Source of the DNA: RYN-230 sp963717125
GTDB lineage: Bacteria > Actinomycetota > Actinomycetes > Streptosporangiales > Streptosporangiaceae
Direction of reading: 5' to 3'
DNA length: 64,000 bases
Assembly (NCBI GenBank): GCA_963717125.1
Contig: CAVQVG010000007.1
Location: forward strand, 124,001 to 188,000
Positions 8,811 through 18,029 of this stretch are shown piece by piece. Positions within the stretch are counted from its first letter, which is position 1. Every line of letters starts with the position of its first letter. The notes beneath the pieces were generated by a model. That model ran no database searches, was not told the DNA's origin, and saw nothing but the letters and a program-made list of their open reading frames with translations. The position numbers and the translations under genes are program-made.

Positions 8811-9494
8811 ATGCTGATGAGGCGATTTGCCCGCCTCCTGGCGGCCGGTGCGCTGCTGATCGGCTGTGCTAGCACGCCGGTCCTGCTCGACGCGGAGTCC
8901 GCCCAGGCAGTGGCGTGCGGGACGGCCATCCCGGCTGGCACGCCGTGCACGCTGACCGGGACGGCCACCGTCACCTCCGGCGCCCTGGCCCTGACCTCAC
9001 CAGCCGCCCTAGCCTGGTCAGCCACGGAAAACGGCCTCAACCAGCAGTTGGTCGACGCGACCGTCGCGCAGCAGACCTACCTGGTCAACGACGCCACGGG
9101 CAGCGGCGCCGGCTGGCACGTGACCTTGATGGCCACCACGTTCACCAGCATTAGCCCGGCCGCGACGCTGCCGAATACCGGAACGTTCTCTACCAACGGA
9201 AGCATCACCTCGGAGGCCGCGACCGGCTATCCCACCGCGACCTGCACATCGGGGGCGACGTGCGTGCTGCCCACCCATGTCACGGCGCCAACGACCTTCC
9301 CGGTGCTGCTCACCACGGCGGCGTCACCGACGCCCGTCAACATCAACGACGCCGATGTCAGCAGCGGCATGGGGTCGATCGTCATCGGCGCGCCCGGCGC
9401 GGCTCCGGTGGGCTGGTGGGTGAACATCCCCGCCTCGGTCGTAGCCGCCACCTACACGTCCACGGTCACCCTGGAGGTTCTCACCGCGCCATGA
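8811..9494 (+). CDS. Small secreted WxL-like domain protein 1
   Basis: About 227 aa with a hydrophobic N-terminus (LLAAGALLIGC). LIGC could be a lipobox, or the signal may be cleaved at AESAQA further on. The rest is one WxL-like beta-sandwich. VNDATGSGAGWHVTL matches the first W-x-L/V block of WxL domains, and the end PVGWWVNIPASV...YTSTVTLEVLTAP matches the C-terminal block, with the second W replaced by L. Two close Cys pairs are present. It is a paralogue of the proteins at 10704 and 19474. The family attaches to cell-wall polymers in Firmicutes. The start is ambiguous: GTG 8775, TTG 8799 (best spacing to a G-rich SD) or ATG 8811. Confidence 0.72.
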   Translation: MLMRRFARLLAAGALLIGCASTPVLLDAESAQAVACGTAIPAGTPCTLTGTATVTSGALALTSPAALAWSATENGLNQQLVDATVAQQTYLVNDATGSGAGWHVTLMATTFTSISPAATLPNTGTFSTNGSITSEAATGYPTATCTSGATCVLPTHVTAPTTFPVLLTTAASPTPVNINDADVSSGMGSIVIGAPGAAPVGWWVNIPASVVAATYTSTVTLEVLTAP

Positions 9495-9540
9495 CCGGTA
9501 ACCGCCCCAGTACCAGCCCGCCGCCCGACGACGCGATTGG

Positions 9541-10599
9541 ATGGTAGATAAAGTGCCAGGCTCCGCCTGCTTGCGCAGGCTCCTCTGCGGGACAGCCGCG
9601 ATGATCGCGCTGGCCGCGGCGGCCCCGGTGCCGCCCGCTGCGGCGGCCACCGCTGGCGGCACCGGGCAGTTCGGCATCACCCCGGCGCCGGACCGCGACG
9701 GAGTCTCGCCCCCGTACTTCATGATGACCATGGCAGCGGGCCAGTCGGCCATCGGAACCGCGATCATCACCAACGCGGGCAGGACGGCCACGAAGCTGAA
9801 GCTGGGCCGGACCACCGGCGTCACCGCGGGTAACGGGGGCAGCGCCTTCAGCCAGCCCTTCCAGCGCTGCGCCGGGCCCGGCTGCTGGGTGACCGGCCTG
9901 CCCGCCGCGGTCACGCTGCCCGGCCGGACCCAGGAGCGGCTGACGTTCCGGGTGCGGGTGCCGCCCCGGACACCCCCCGGCCAGTACCTGGCCGGGCTGA
10001 CCGCGGAACTGGCCGCGAAGCCGCGAGCGGTGCAGGTCGGCTCGAACGGGAAGGGGGCCCTCGCCCGGGCCATCATCGTCAGGCAGGTCACGGTGGGCGT
10101 GGCGGTCACCGTGGGGTCGCTGTCCCGGCTGACCACGCGACTGCGGATTCCGGCCGTCTCCGGAGTCGCCATCGACCGGCTGGCCCGGCTGAACATCCTG
10201 CTGCGCAACACGGGGCAGACGTTCACTCATGCCAGGGGGCACGCGTCATGCACCGCCGCGGGCAGGCGGCACACTTACCCGGTATCCGCCGGTACCGTGC
10301 TGCCGCACGGCCAGGCGGAGATCCCGGCCAACGCCCCGGGGCTCCCGGAGGGGACGACCATGCCCTGCACGGTGCGGCTCAGGTACGGCCCCGGGCTGAC
10401 CGCCAGCTGGACGGGCTCGGTCACCATCCCCGCTCCCCCGGCCGGACGCATCGTGCACACCGGGCCGGGCGCCTACTCGGTGATCCCCCCGAATACGATC
10501 CCGGCCTGGGCGATCGCGCTCATCGTCATCGGCGCGCTGGCCCTGCTCACGATGGCCGTACTGCTGCTCCGGACGCGCAGGCGCAGCCGGTTCCCCTGA
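9541..10599 (+). CDS. DUF916/DUF3324 WxL-interacting-type membrane-anchored surface protein
   Basis: 352 aa. A signal peptide (residues about 12-37, ending PPAAAATA) is followed by a DUF916-like region with FGITPAP, YFMMTMAAGQ and RTPPGQYLAGL, and a second region starting near RQVTVGVAVTVG that resembles DUF3324. The C-terminus is one transmembrane helix (IPAWAIALIVIGALALLTMAVLL compressed in about residues 320-343) and a basic tail RTRRRSRF. This is the layout of WxL-interacting proteins that hold WxL proteins at the Gram-positive surface. It sits between two WxL-like genes, 46 bp after the first. Similarity is judged by eye from spacing and motifs; no profile search was possible. Confidence 0.72.
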   Translation: MVDKVPGSACLRRLLCGTAAMIALAAAAPVPPAAAATAGGTGQFGITPAPDRDGVSPPYFMMTMAAGQSAIGTAIITNAGRTATKLKLGRTTGVTAGNGGSAFSQPFQRCAGPGCWVTGLPAAVTLPGRTQERLTFRVRVPPRTPPGQYLAGLTAELAAKPRAVQVGSNGKGALARAIIVRQVTVGVAVTVGSLSRLTTRLRIPAVSGVAIDRLARLNILLRNTGQTFTHARGHASCTAAGRRHTYPVSAGTVLPHGQAEIPANAPGLPEGTTMPCTVRLRYGPGLTASWTGSVTIPAPPAGRIVHTGPGAYSVIPPNTIPAWAIALIVIGALALLTMAVLLLRTRRRSRFP

Positions 10600-10703
10600 A
10601 CCGGACACCATCTCCCAACGTGGGGCTATCCGGATATCCGACTGAGTGTTACCGTGTAACTACATAGAGTTACTATCCGCTCATACGGGGGGACGGTACA
10701 CCG

Positions 10704-11402
10704 ATGGGATATCTGATCCGCAAGGCCAGGCGGCGCCCCACTCGCGTGCTGATCGCCGGCGCGCTGGTGGGGATAGGGATGCCCCTGCTGCTCGGCGCGG
10801 GCAGCGCCCAGGCCGCGACCTGCGTCACCGGAACATCCTGCTCGATGATTGGCACACTGACCCTGGGGTCTGGCACCCTGTCCCTGACCACGCCCAACAC
10901 CCTGACGTGGGGCGGTACGTTGTCCGGCGTGGACGTGCACCTGGTCGATACGGTGACCACGGACGAGACGTACGTGGTAAATGACGCCACGGGCAACGCC
11001 GCCGGCTGGCACGTGACGGTCTCGGCCACGACGTTCAGCAAGCCCGCGGGCGCCACCGCCGCTGCCACGCTGGCCGATATCGGAACGTTCTCGACCGACG
11101 GCAGCATCACGTCGCCCGCCGCCGCCGGGTACCCCACCGCCGCCTGTTCCACCGGGGCGCCGACGTGCGTGCTGCCGACCCACGTGACGGCGCCGACAAC
11201 GTTCCCAGTGGCCATCACCACCGCGCCGGCGACGCCAACCGCCTTCGTCATCTACGACGCCGACGCGAGTAGCGGAGAGGGATCGATCAACATCGGCGCG
11301 CCCGGCGCAGCGCCGGTGGGCTGGTGGCTGAACGTGCCCTCGGCCACCCTGGCCGGCGTCTACACCTCTAACATCCTCATGGCGGTCACCTCCGCGCCAT
11401 AA
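10704..11402 (+). CDS. Small secreted WxL-like domain protein 2
   Basis: 232 aa paralogue of the protein at 8811. The N-terminus is basic, then hydrophobic (VLIAGALVGIGMPLLLG), with probable cleavage at AQAA near residue 36. VNDATGNAAGWHVTV is the first WxL-like block and PVGWWLNVPSATLAGVYTS the C-terminal block. TCVLPTHVTAPTTFPV is nearly identical in the two paralogues. Cys pairs near the mature N-terminus and in the TCVLPTH loop are conserved. ATG 10704 has a G-run about 13 bp upstream. It follows the DUF916 gene by about 100 bp, so WxL1, DUF916 and WxL2 probably form one unit. It is followed by a hairpin at 11434-11464. Confidence 0.75.
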   Translation: MGYLIRKARRRPTRVLIAGALVGIGMPLLLGAGSAQAATCVTGTSCSMIGTLTLGSGTLSLTTPNTLTWGGTLSGVDVHLVDTVTTDETYVVNDATGNAAGWHVTVSATTFSKPAGATAAATLADIGTFSTDGSITSPAAAGYPTAACSTGAPTCVLPTHVTAPTTFPVAITTAPATPTAFVIYDADASSGEGSINIGAPGAAPVGWWLNVPSATLAGVYTSNILMAVTSAP

Positions 11403-11433
11403 GGTCCGCGCCTACCGCACCGCTGGCGTCAGA

Positions 11434-11464
11434 TCCCGCCGCAAGCCAGCTGCCTGCGGCGGGA
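11434..11464 (+). terminator. Hairpin, probable terminator after WxL2
   Basis: TCCCGCCGCA at 11434-11443 pairs perfectly with TGCGGCGGGA at 11455-11464 around an 11-nt loop. It starts 32 nt after the WxL2 stop. There is no U tract, as is common in high-GC actinobacteria. It separates the WxL unit from the cellulase gene, whose start is about 240 bp further on; the gap (11403-11703) holds no credible gene. Confidence 0.6.
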
Positions 11465-11703
11465 CCTGGCGTCAACGTTGTGGGGCGCAGCGGCCTGAAA
11501 TTTCACCTGCCAGCCGCTGCCGCTGCCTACGTCATGGCAGGTCACCGGCGCCCCACCGGGGAGCGGCGGCGCGGGCGGGATGGCCGCCCGTGGCCGGCCT
11601 GGTTACGGTGTGGGCGCGGTGCCCTCGCCCGCCTCTCCGCGGGGCATCCGCGCCCGATCCCGGGCGCGCCTGGCTGCCCCGCCGCCGCCACCGGAGCGCA
11701 GCC

Positions 11704-14517
11704 ATGACGACGAACACCCGGTCCCCCCGCCTCCTCGGCCGGTTAGCGGCCTGCCCCCGGCACTGGCTGGCGACCCGCTCTCCACGCTGGCTGGCGACCC
11801 GCTGCCGGCACCGGCTGGCGACCCGGTCCCGGCGGCAGGCCGCGCTGCTCGCCGCGGGCGGCGTGGTCGCGGCGCTGCTCAGCCAGGTGACGGCCGCCCC
11901 GGCCAGCGCGGCCCTGGCCTCGGTACCGCATTACAGCCTGCCGCTCGCGCTGCAGGAGTCGCTGTACTTCTACGACGCGCAGAAATCTGGGCCCGCCCGC
12001 ACCGACGGCGACCAGCCGCTGGGCTGGCGCGGTGACGACGCGCCCAGCGACAGCTGCGTGCCGTTGCAGCCGATGGCGAACAACGTGGGCACCAACCTGT
12101 CCGCCGCTTTCATCTCCGCCAACGCCGCCGTGCTGAACCCCAGCGGCACCGGCTGCCTCAACCTGTCCGGCGGCTTCCACGACGCCGGGGACACGGTCAA
12201 GTTCGGCCTGCCGCAGAGCTATGCCGCGTCGGTGCTCGGTTGGGGGATGTACGAGTTTCCGCAGGCCTACACCGGCACCGGCACCTGGAACCACGCGATG
12301 GACGAGATGAAGTGGTTCAGCGACTACTTTCTCCGCTCCACGTTCCTGAACTCGTCCGGCCAGGTGGTGGCGTTCAGCTATCAGGTCGGCCAGGGTTCGG
12401 TGGACCACGATTTCTGGGGCCCGTCGGAGCTGGAGAGCCCGACCCTGTACCCGCGCCCGGCCTACCTGGCCACCGCCCAGACACCCGCAGCCGACCAGGT
12501 GGCGAGCGCCGCGGCCGCGCTTGCCGTGGAGGCGATCCTGACCGCCAGCAGCAACGCCAGCTACTCGGCGGAATGCCTGAAATATGCCGAGGCGCTCTAC
12601 TCCTTCGCGCTGGCCAACCCGGGCACCGGCTACTCCGGCGGCTTCTACAACTCCAGCGGCTACGTGGACAAGGAGGCGTGGGCGGCGGTCTGGCTGTACC
12701 TGGCCACCGGCACCTGGAGCTACATCAACCAGATCGTGTCCACCGACGCCAGCGGCAACTACACCGGCTACCTGGGCAGCATCGTCCAGAACACGACCGA
12801 CACCTGGCAGAACACCTGGGTGATGAACTGGGACACCCGGTGGGGGGGCGTGTTCTCGCTGCTCGACCCCGTCGTGGCGGGCAACGCGAACGTGCCCGCC
12901 GTGGTGCAGTCGCTGGTGCACTACGTGGACAAGTGGCAGGTCCAGTACTGGTCGCACGTACCGCACGACAATCCGAACGACGCCAACTTCATCGCGACCA
13001 CCCCCGCGGGCTTCTCCTACCTGACCACGTGGGGCTCGGCGCGCTACAACACCGCCGCCCAGCTGGAAGCCCTGGTCTACCGGAAGAACTTCCCCACCGA
13101 CCCGGACAGCGTGCTGTTCACCAACTGGGCCATGGGGCAGATGAACTACCTGATGGGCGACAACCCGGCGGACTGGTCCTACATCGTCGGGTTCGGCAGC
13201 ACCACGCCGGGGGTGGGATCGGAAGTCGGCGGCACCGCGACCGCCGCGTCCCACCCGCACCAGGGAGACGCGCAGGGATCGCTGGATAACAACCAGACCG
13301 ATCCGCTGAACGACAAGCACATCCTGTGGGGCGCGCTGGTCGGCGGCCCGAGTGCCACCGACGAGCCGGACGACGTCACCACCGACTTCGTGCTCAACGA
13401 GGTCGCGGTGGACTACAACGCGGCCTTCGTCGGGGCGCTGGCCGGCCTGTGGTGGTACTACGGCCAGAGCCAGCCGATGACCAACTTCACCCCGCCGGCC
13501 GAGCCCGCGCAGAACCCGTACTACGCGACCGCGACGCTCAACCAGAACAGCAACCAGGGCACCCAGCTCACGGTCACCGTCAACAACGTGGCCACCCAGC
13601 CGCCGCACTTCCAGTCCGGGCTCAGCGCGCGGGTCTACTTCGACATTAGCTCGCTGCACGCCGAAGGCCAGGGCATCAGCGCCATCTCCACCCCGGTGTA
13701 CTACGACGCGGCCGACCAGATCGACGGCCACCCGACCGCGGTCAGCGCCCCGGTGCAGTGGGGGGACGCGAACAGCTGCATCTACTACGTCACGGTCAAC
13801 TGGGGCGCCGACCAGATCGGGCTGCCGCCGTCGCGGGCGTTCGAGTTCGGCATCAACGCCGCGATCGGGCCCAACTACGGCTTCTACTGGAACTCCGCGT
13901 CGTCACCGTTCATGACCGGCCTGGCCGCGGGCACGTACACGTCCACCCCGGACCCGTACCTCCCGGTCTACGTGAATGGGCAGCTTGCCTACGGGCAGAC
14001 ACCGTCGCTCACCGCGGACGAGGGCTGCGGCTCAGGCAGCAGCACCGGAGGCGGCGGCACGCCGTCGGTGACGGCGCAGTACGAGGCGTCCGCCACCGGC
14101 GCCACCACCTCGACCATCAGCAACCAGATCGAGCTGGTCAACACCGGCACCTCGGCGATCCCGCTGTCCAGCCTTACCGTGCGGTACTGGTTCACCGAAG
14201 ACGGCACCGGGCCGCTCGACTACGTGTGCGAGTACGCGCCGGCCGGCTGCACCAACATCACCGGCGCGTACACGGCGGTCAGCCCGGCGGTGACCGGCGC
14301 GGACCATTACCTGCAGCTCGGTTTCGCCAGTGGGGCGGGATCTCTGGCGCCCGGCGCGAGCACCGGCGGGATACAGAACGAGCTGTTCCAGAGCAGCTAC
14401 GCGACGATGACGCAGACGAACGACTATTCGTTCAACGCGGCCGACACCAGCTTCACCGCCAACCCGGACATCACCGTGTACGACAACGGCACCCTCATCT
14501 ACGGCACCGAGCCCTAG
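11704..14517 (+). CDS. Secreted glycoside hydrolase family 9 cellulase with CBM3-type module
   Basis: 937 aa extracellular endoglucanase. A long Arg-rich leader precedes a hydrophobic segment (AALLAAGGVVAALLS) with cleavage near ASAA, residue 70. The GH9 domain spans about 75-595: GGFHDAGDTVKFG at about 156-168 carries the catalytic Asp pair, DHDFWGPSE is the next conserved block, and NEVAVDYNAAF holds the acid Glu at about 566. Roughly 600-770 is a beta-sandwich with WG motifs like those paired with GH9. After a GSSTGGGG linker, QIELVNTGTSAIPLSSL to the end is a CBM3-type cellulose-binding module. ATG 11704 follows a GGAG-type site. Imperfect WLATRS repeats in the leader are unusual. Confidence 0.93.
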   Translation: MTTNTRSPRLLGRLAACPRHWLATRSPRWLATRCRHRLATRSRRQAALLAAGGVVAALLSQVTAAPASAALASVPHYSLPLALQESLYFYDAQKSGPARTDGDQPLGWRGDDAPSDSCVPLQPMANNVGTNLSAAFISANAAVLNPSGTGCLNLSGGFHDAGDTVKFGLPQSYAASVLGWGMYEFPQAYTGTGTWNHAMDEMKWFSDYFLRSTFLNSSGQVVAFSYQVGQGSVDHDFWGPSELESPTLYPRPAYLATAQTPAADQVASAAAALAVEAILTASSNASYSAECLKYAEALYSFALANPGTGYSGGFYNSSGYVDKEAWAAVWLYLATGTWSYINQIVSTDASGNYTGYLGSIVQNTTDTWQNTWVMNWDTRWGGVFSLLDPVVAGNANVPAVVQSLVHYVDKWQVQYWSHVPHDNPNDANFIATTPAGFSYLTTWGSARYNTAAQLEALVYRKNFPTDPDSVLFTNWAMGQMNYLMGDNPADWSYIVGFGSTTPGVGSEVGGTATAASHPHQGDAQGSLDNNQTDPLNDKHILWGALVGGPSATDEPDDVTTDFVLNEVAVDYNAAFVGALAGLWWYYGQSQPMTNFTPPAEPAQNPYYATATLNQNSNQGTQLTVTVNNVATQPPHFQSGLSARVYFDISSLHAEGQGISAISTPVYYDAADQIDGHPTAVSAPVQWGDANSCIYYVTVNWGADQIGLPPSRAFEFGINAAIGPNYGFYWNSASSPFMTGLAAGTYTSTPDPYLPVYVNGQLAYGQTPSLTADEGCGSGSSTGGGGTPSVTAQYEASATGATTSTISNQIELVNTGTSAIPLSSLTVRYWFTEDGTGPLDYVCEYAPAGCTNITGAYTAVSPAVTGADHYLQLGFASGAGSLAPGASTGGIQNELFQSSYATMTQTNDYSFNAADTSFTANPDITVYDNGTLIYGTEP

Positions 14518-14906
14518 CGTGACCGGTGCCTCAAAACTGCTTACTACTCCGCGGCAGATGAATGCTGACAACTATCGGCCAAGAAGGTTTACGAGCGTAT
14601 AACTGCCTATCCGGGCACATTCCGTTAGCACCTGCCCGTTCCGGGTATTGGGTGCCGCGCGGCGTTTCTAATTTGAAGGTACCCGGCCGCGGCGTATAGT
14701 CGGCCAACGACTGCCAGTTGACACCGCCGCACCTTACCTTGCTAGCGCAGGCGCCGTTTCTAAGTCTGCTCCTGAATTGAGCTGCCCATGAGCCTTTGAA
14801 TGAATCGCCGGCACCAATTGGTGCTGGGCCGGGCATGGTCGTGGGAAAAATGAGCATTGCCCGATTCGCCGGGTGATGAACTGCTCAGCAAGCCGGGGGA
14901 CTGGTT
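14518..14906. other. Long intergenic region upstream of the LamG-RCC1 gene
   Basis: 389 bp without a credible gene. GC is visibly lower than in the flanking genes. It holds the palindrome at 14811-14824 and presumably the promoter of the 14907 gene. I see no convincing RNA gene or riboswitch. Confidence 0.6.
14811..14824. promoter_or_regulatory. 14-bp perfect palindrome, candidate operator
   Basis: GCACCAATTGGTGC is perfectly self-complementary and lies 83 bp upstream of the start at 14907. The position suits a repressor site for the giant RCC1-repeat gene. The cognate factor is not identified; it does not resemble the LacI-type sites at 51.9 kb. Confidence 0.4.
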
Positions 14907-17537
14907 ATGTTCGGTGGGTGGAGACGGCCGGGGCGGGCAGCGTCCCGGCCCGCGGCAGCACGGCCGGGGGTGGCGCGGAAGGCGTGGCGCTGGGGGTGGC
15001 GGCAGACGGCCGCGGCGGCGGCGCTGGCTCTGGTGGCCGGCGCGTGCGTCGCGGTCCAGGTAGCCTCCGTGCCACCCGCCTCGGCGGCCGCCACCGTGCC
15101 GACGCCGGCCGGATGGTGGCAGTTCAATGAGGGGTCCGGGACCACCACGGCCGACTCGTCGGGCAACGGCCACACCGGGACCCTAGGCGTCGGCGCCACC
15201 TGGGCCGCTCCCGGGGTGGGCGCGCACTCGATCGCGACCAACGGCACGGCCGCGGGCAACGTCACTGTCTCCGGACCGGTGGTCAACACCTCGGCGAGCT
15301 ACACCGTCTCGGCGTGGGTGAACCTGACCAGCACCGGCGGGGGAAACCAGACCTTCGTCGGCATCAACGGTCTCGCTTCCCCCACCGGCACCACCATCTC
15401 CGGCTTCTACCTGCAGTACCAGGGTGGTTCCAACAACTTCGCGTTCACCCTGCGGGCGTCCGACGCCACTGGGTCCGCGATCACGCAGGCCGTGTCCTCC
15501 ACCCTGGCGAACGCCGGCACCTGGTATCACCTGGTCGGGGTGTACAACCTGGCGGCCCAGACGATCGCGTTGTACGTCAACGGGGCACTGCAAGCCACCA
15601 CGGCCTTCACCACACCCTGGCAGGCCACGGGCAACACCACGATCGGCCAGGGCATGTACGGCGGCGGCGCCGTTGACTTCGTCAGTGGCAAGATAGACGA
15701 TGTCGCGCTCTACTCCGCCGCGCTGTCCGCCGCCCAGGTCGCGGTGCTCAACCAGCCGGTGATCGCGGCCGGGTACACCACCTCGTGCATGATCAGCAGC
15801 GGCAACGCCTACTGCTGGGGCGACGGCAGCACCGGGACGCTGGGCGACGGCTCGACCGTCAACAGCAGCGTGCCGGTGCCGGTCTACACCGGCGGGGTGC
15901 TGTCCGGGCTGACCCTGACCCAGATCAGCGTCGGCAGTGATTTCGCGTGCGCGCTGTCCAGCGCGGGCGCCGCCTACTGCTGGGGCCTGGGTACCAGCGG
16001 CCAGCTGGGGAACGGCGCGTCCGTCCAGAGCAATGTGCCCGTGGCGGTATCGGGCGGGCTGACCTTCACCCAGATCGACACCGGTGCCGCCTTCGCCTGC
16101 GGGCTGACCAGCGCGGGCGCCGCCTACTGCTGGGGCGCTGGCAACCAGGGCCAGCTGGGAAACGGCACGACCACCGCGGCGCAGAACACCCCGGTGGCGG
16201 TGACGACCACCGGCACGCCGCTGGCGGGAGTGACCCTGACCCAGATCAGCACCGGTACCAGCTTCGCGTGCGCGCTGTCCGGCGCGGGCGCCGCCTACTG
16301 CTGGGGCAAGAACCAGGCGGGCCAGCTGGGGAACGGCACGACCACCACCCCGCAGGACACCGCGACGGCGGTGACGACCACCGGCACGCCGCTGGCGGGG
16401 GTGACCCTGACTCAGATCAACGCGGCCCTGGGCGGCAGCACGGCCTGCGCGCTGTCCAGCGCGGGGGCCGCCTACTGCTGGGGGGACGACACGCTCGGCG
16501 AGCTGGGGAACGGCATCACCACCAGCACGCCGCAGACCACGGCGGTGGCGGTCACCACCACCGGGGCGCTGTCGGGGGTGACCCTGACCCAGATCACCGC
16601 CGGGCATGACCAGGTGTGCGCGCTGTCCGCCGTGGGCACCAGCTACTGCTGGGGCGGCAACACCGACGGCGACCTGGGCAACGGCTCGACCACCCTGAGC
16701 AACGTAGCGGTGGCCGTGTCCACCTCCGGGGTGCTGTCGGGCAAGGTCGTGACCGGGCTCAGCGCCGGCGGTAACTTCCTCACCTGCGCCCTGGACACTT
16801 TCGGCACCCCTTACTGCTGGGGGCTGAACAGTCTCGGCCAGGCCGGCAATGCGGACACAGCGGTCAACTTCACCGTGCCGGCGACAGTGGCGCCGTCGCA
16901 GCCGACCACGTCTCGGCCGGGACCAGCTCACTCCTGCGAGATCCGCACCGGCAAGGCGTTCTGCTGGGGGGACAACAGCAAGGGCGAGCTGGGCAACAAC
17001 ACGACCATCAGCAGCAGCGTGCCGGTCGCCGCCTACACCGGCGGAGCACTGTCGGGGGTGCCCCTGACCCAGATCAGCGCGGGCAACACCTTCACGTGCG
17101 CCCTGTCCAGCGCGGGCGCCGCCTACTGCTGGGGCCTCGGCACCAGCGGCCAGCTGGGGAACGACACGACCGTCACCAGCGGCGCTCCGGTAGCGGTAGT
17201 ACACCGGCGGAGCGCTGTCGGGGGTGACCCTAACCCAGATCACCGCCGGCAACAGCTCGGCGTGCGCGGTGTCCAGCGCGGGCGCTGTCTACTGCTGGGG
17301 ACTGAAACTCCAGCGGCCAGCTGGGAAACGGCACGCTACGGCCGCAGAGCCCCGGCCGGTGGCGGTGACGACCAGCGGCACGCGCTGTCGGGGGCGACCG
17401 TGACCCAGGTCAGCACCGGCAACGGCTCCGCGTGCGCGGTGGGCAGCACGGGCACCGCCTACTGCTGGGGACTGACGCCAGCGGCCAGCTGGGAAACAGC
17501 ACGCTCACCACCCCGCAGGAGACGGCGACGGCGGTGA
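14907..17537 (+). CDS. Frame segment 1: signal peptide, LamG domain, RCC1 blades 1-9
   Basis: First open segment of the broken gene. The leader has a Trp/Arg-rich start and a hydrophobic core (AAAAALALVAGACVAVQV), with cleavage near PASAAA. WWQFNEGSGTTTADSSGNG opens the LamG fold and GKIDDVALYSAALSAAQV closes it. RCC1 blades follow, typically with AYCWGLGTSGQLGNG. The phase is correct to about 17197. Beyond that the open frame to 17537 is mostly nonsense, briefly regaining the right frame near 17390-17473. ATG 14907 is preceded by a GGGGGA-type site. Confidence 0.75.
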   Translation: MFGGWRRPGRAASRPAAARPGVARKAWRWGWRQTAAAAALALVAGACVAVQVASVPPASAAATVPTPAGWWQFNEGSGTTTADSSGNGHTGTLGVGATWAAPGVGAHSIATNGTAAGNVTVSGPVVNTSASYTVSAWVNLTSTGGGNQTFVGINGLASPTGTTISGFYLQYQGGSNNFAFTLRASDATGSAITQAVSSTLANAGTWYHLVGVYNLAAQTIALYVNGALQATTAFTTPWQATGNTTIGQGMYGGGAVDFVSGKIDDVALYSAALSAAQVAVLNQPVIAAGYTTSCMISSGNAYCWGDGSTGTLGDGSTVNSSVPVPVYTGGVLSGLTLTQISVGSDFACALSSAGAAYCWGLGTSGQLGNGASVQSNVPVAVSGGLTFTQIDTGAAFACGLTSAGAAYCWGAGNQGQLGNGTTTAAQNTPVAVTTTGTPLAGVTLTQISTGTSFACALSGAGAAYCWGKNQAGQLGNGTTTTPQDTATAVTTTGTPLAGVTLTQINAALGGSTACALSSAGAAYCWGDDTLGELGNGITTSTPQTTAVAVTTTGALSGVTLTQITAGHDQVCALSAVGTSYCWGGNTDGDLGNGSTTLSNVAVAVSTSGVLSGKVVTGLSAGGNFLTCALDTFGTPYCWGLNSLGQAGNADTAVNFTVPATVAPSQPTTSRPGPAHSCEIRTGKAFCWGDNSKGELGNNTTISSSVPVAAYTGGALSGVPLTQISAGNTFTCALSSAGAAYCWGLGTSGQLGNDTTVTSGAPVAVVHRRSAVGGDPNPDHRRQQLGVRGVQRGRCLLLGTETPAASWETARYGRRAPAGGGDDQRHALSGATVTQVSTGNGSACAVGSTGTAYCWGLTPAASWETARSPPRRRRRRR

Positions 17538-18029
17538 CGACCAGCGGCACGCCGCTGTCGGGGATGAGCCTGACCCAGGTCAGCGCGTCCGCGGGCGGCG
17601 ACCAGACCTGCGCGGTGTCCAACGCGGCCGCCGCCTACTGCTGGGGCCTGGGCGCCAGCGGCCAGCTGGGGAACGGCACGACCAGCACCACGCAGGGCAC
17701 GGCGGTGGCGGTGACGACCTCCGGGGTGTTGTCCGGGGTGCCCTGACCCAGCTCACCAGCGGGCGCGACCAAGGGTGCGCGCTGTCCAGCGCGGGCGCCG
17801 CCTACTGCTGGGGCGGCAACGCCGAGCGGCGACCTGGGGAACGGCTCGACCACCCAGAGCACCACGGCGGTGGCAGTGAGCACCGCCGGGGTGCTGTCGG
17901 GGGTGACCCTGACCCAGTTCACCGCCGCCTACAACTTCGCGTGCACGCTGGCCGGCCAGGGCCGCCTACTGCTGGGGGCTGAACAGTTCCGGCCAGCTCG
18001 GCAACCCCGCCACGGCCGTTAACCTCCTG

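Noticed and set aside
14520..14880. A riboswitch or small RNA in the AT-richer gap
   Set aside because: Apart from one palindrome, no recognisable riboswitch core or terminator-like structure was seen.
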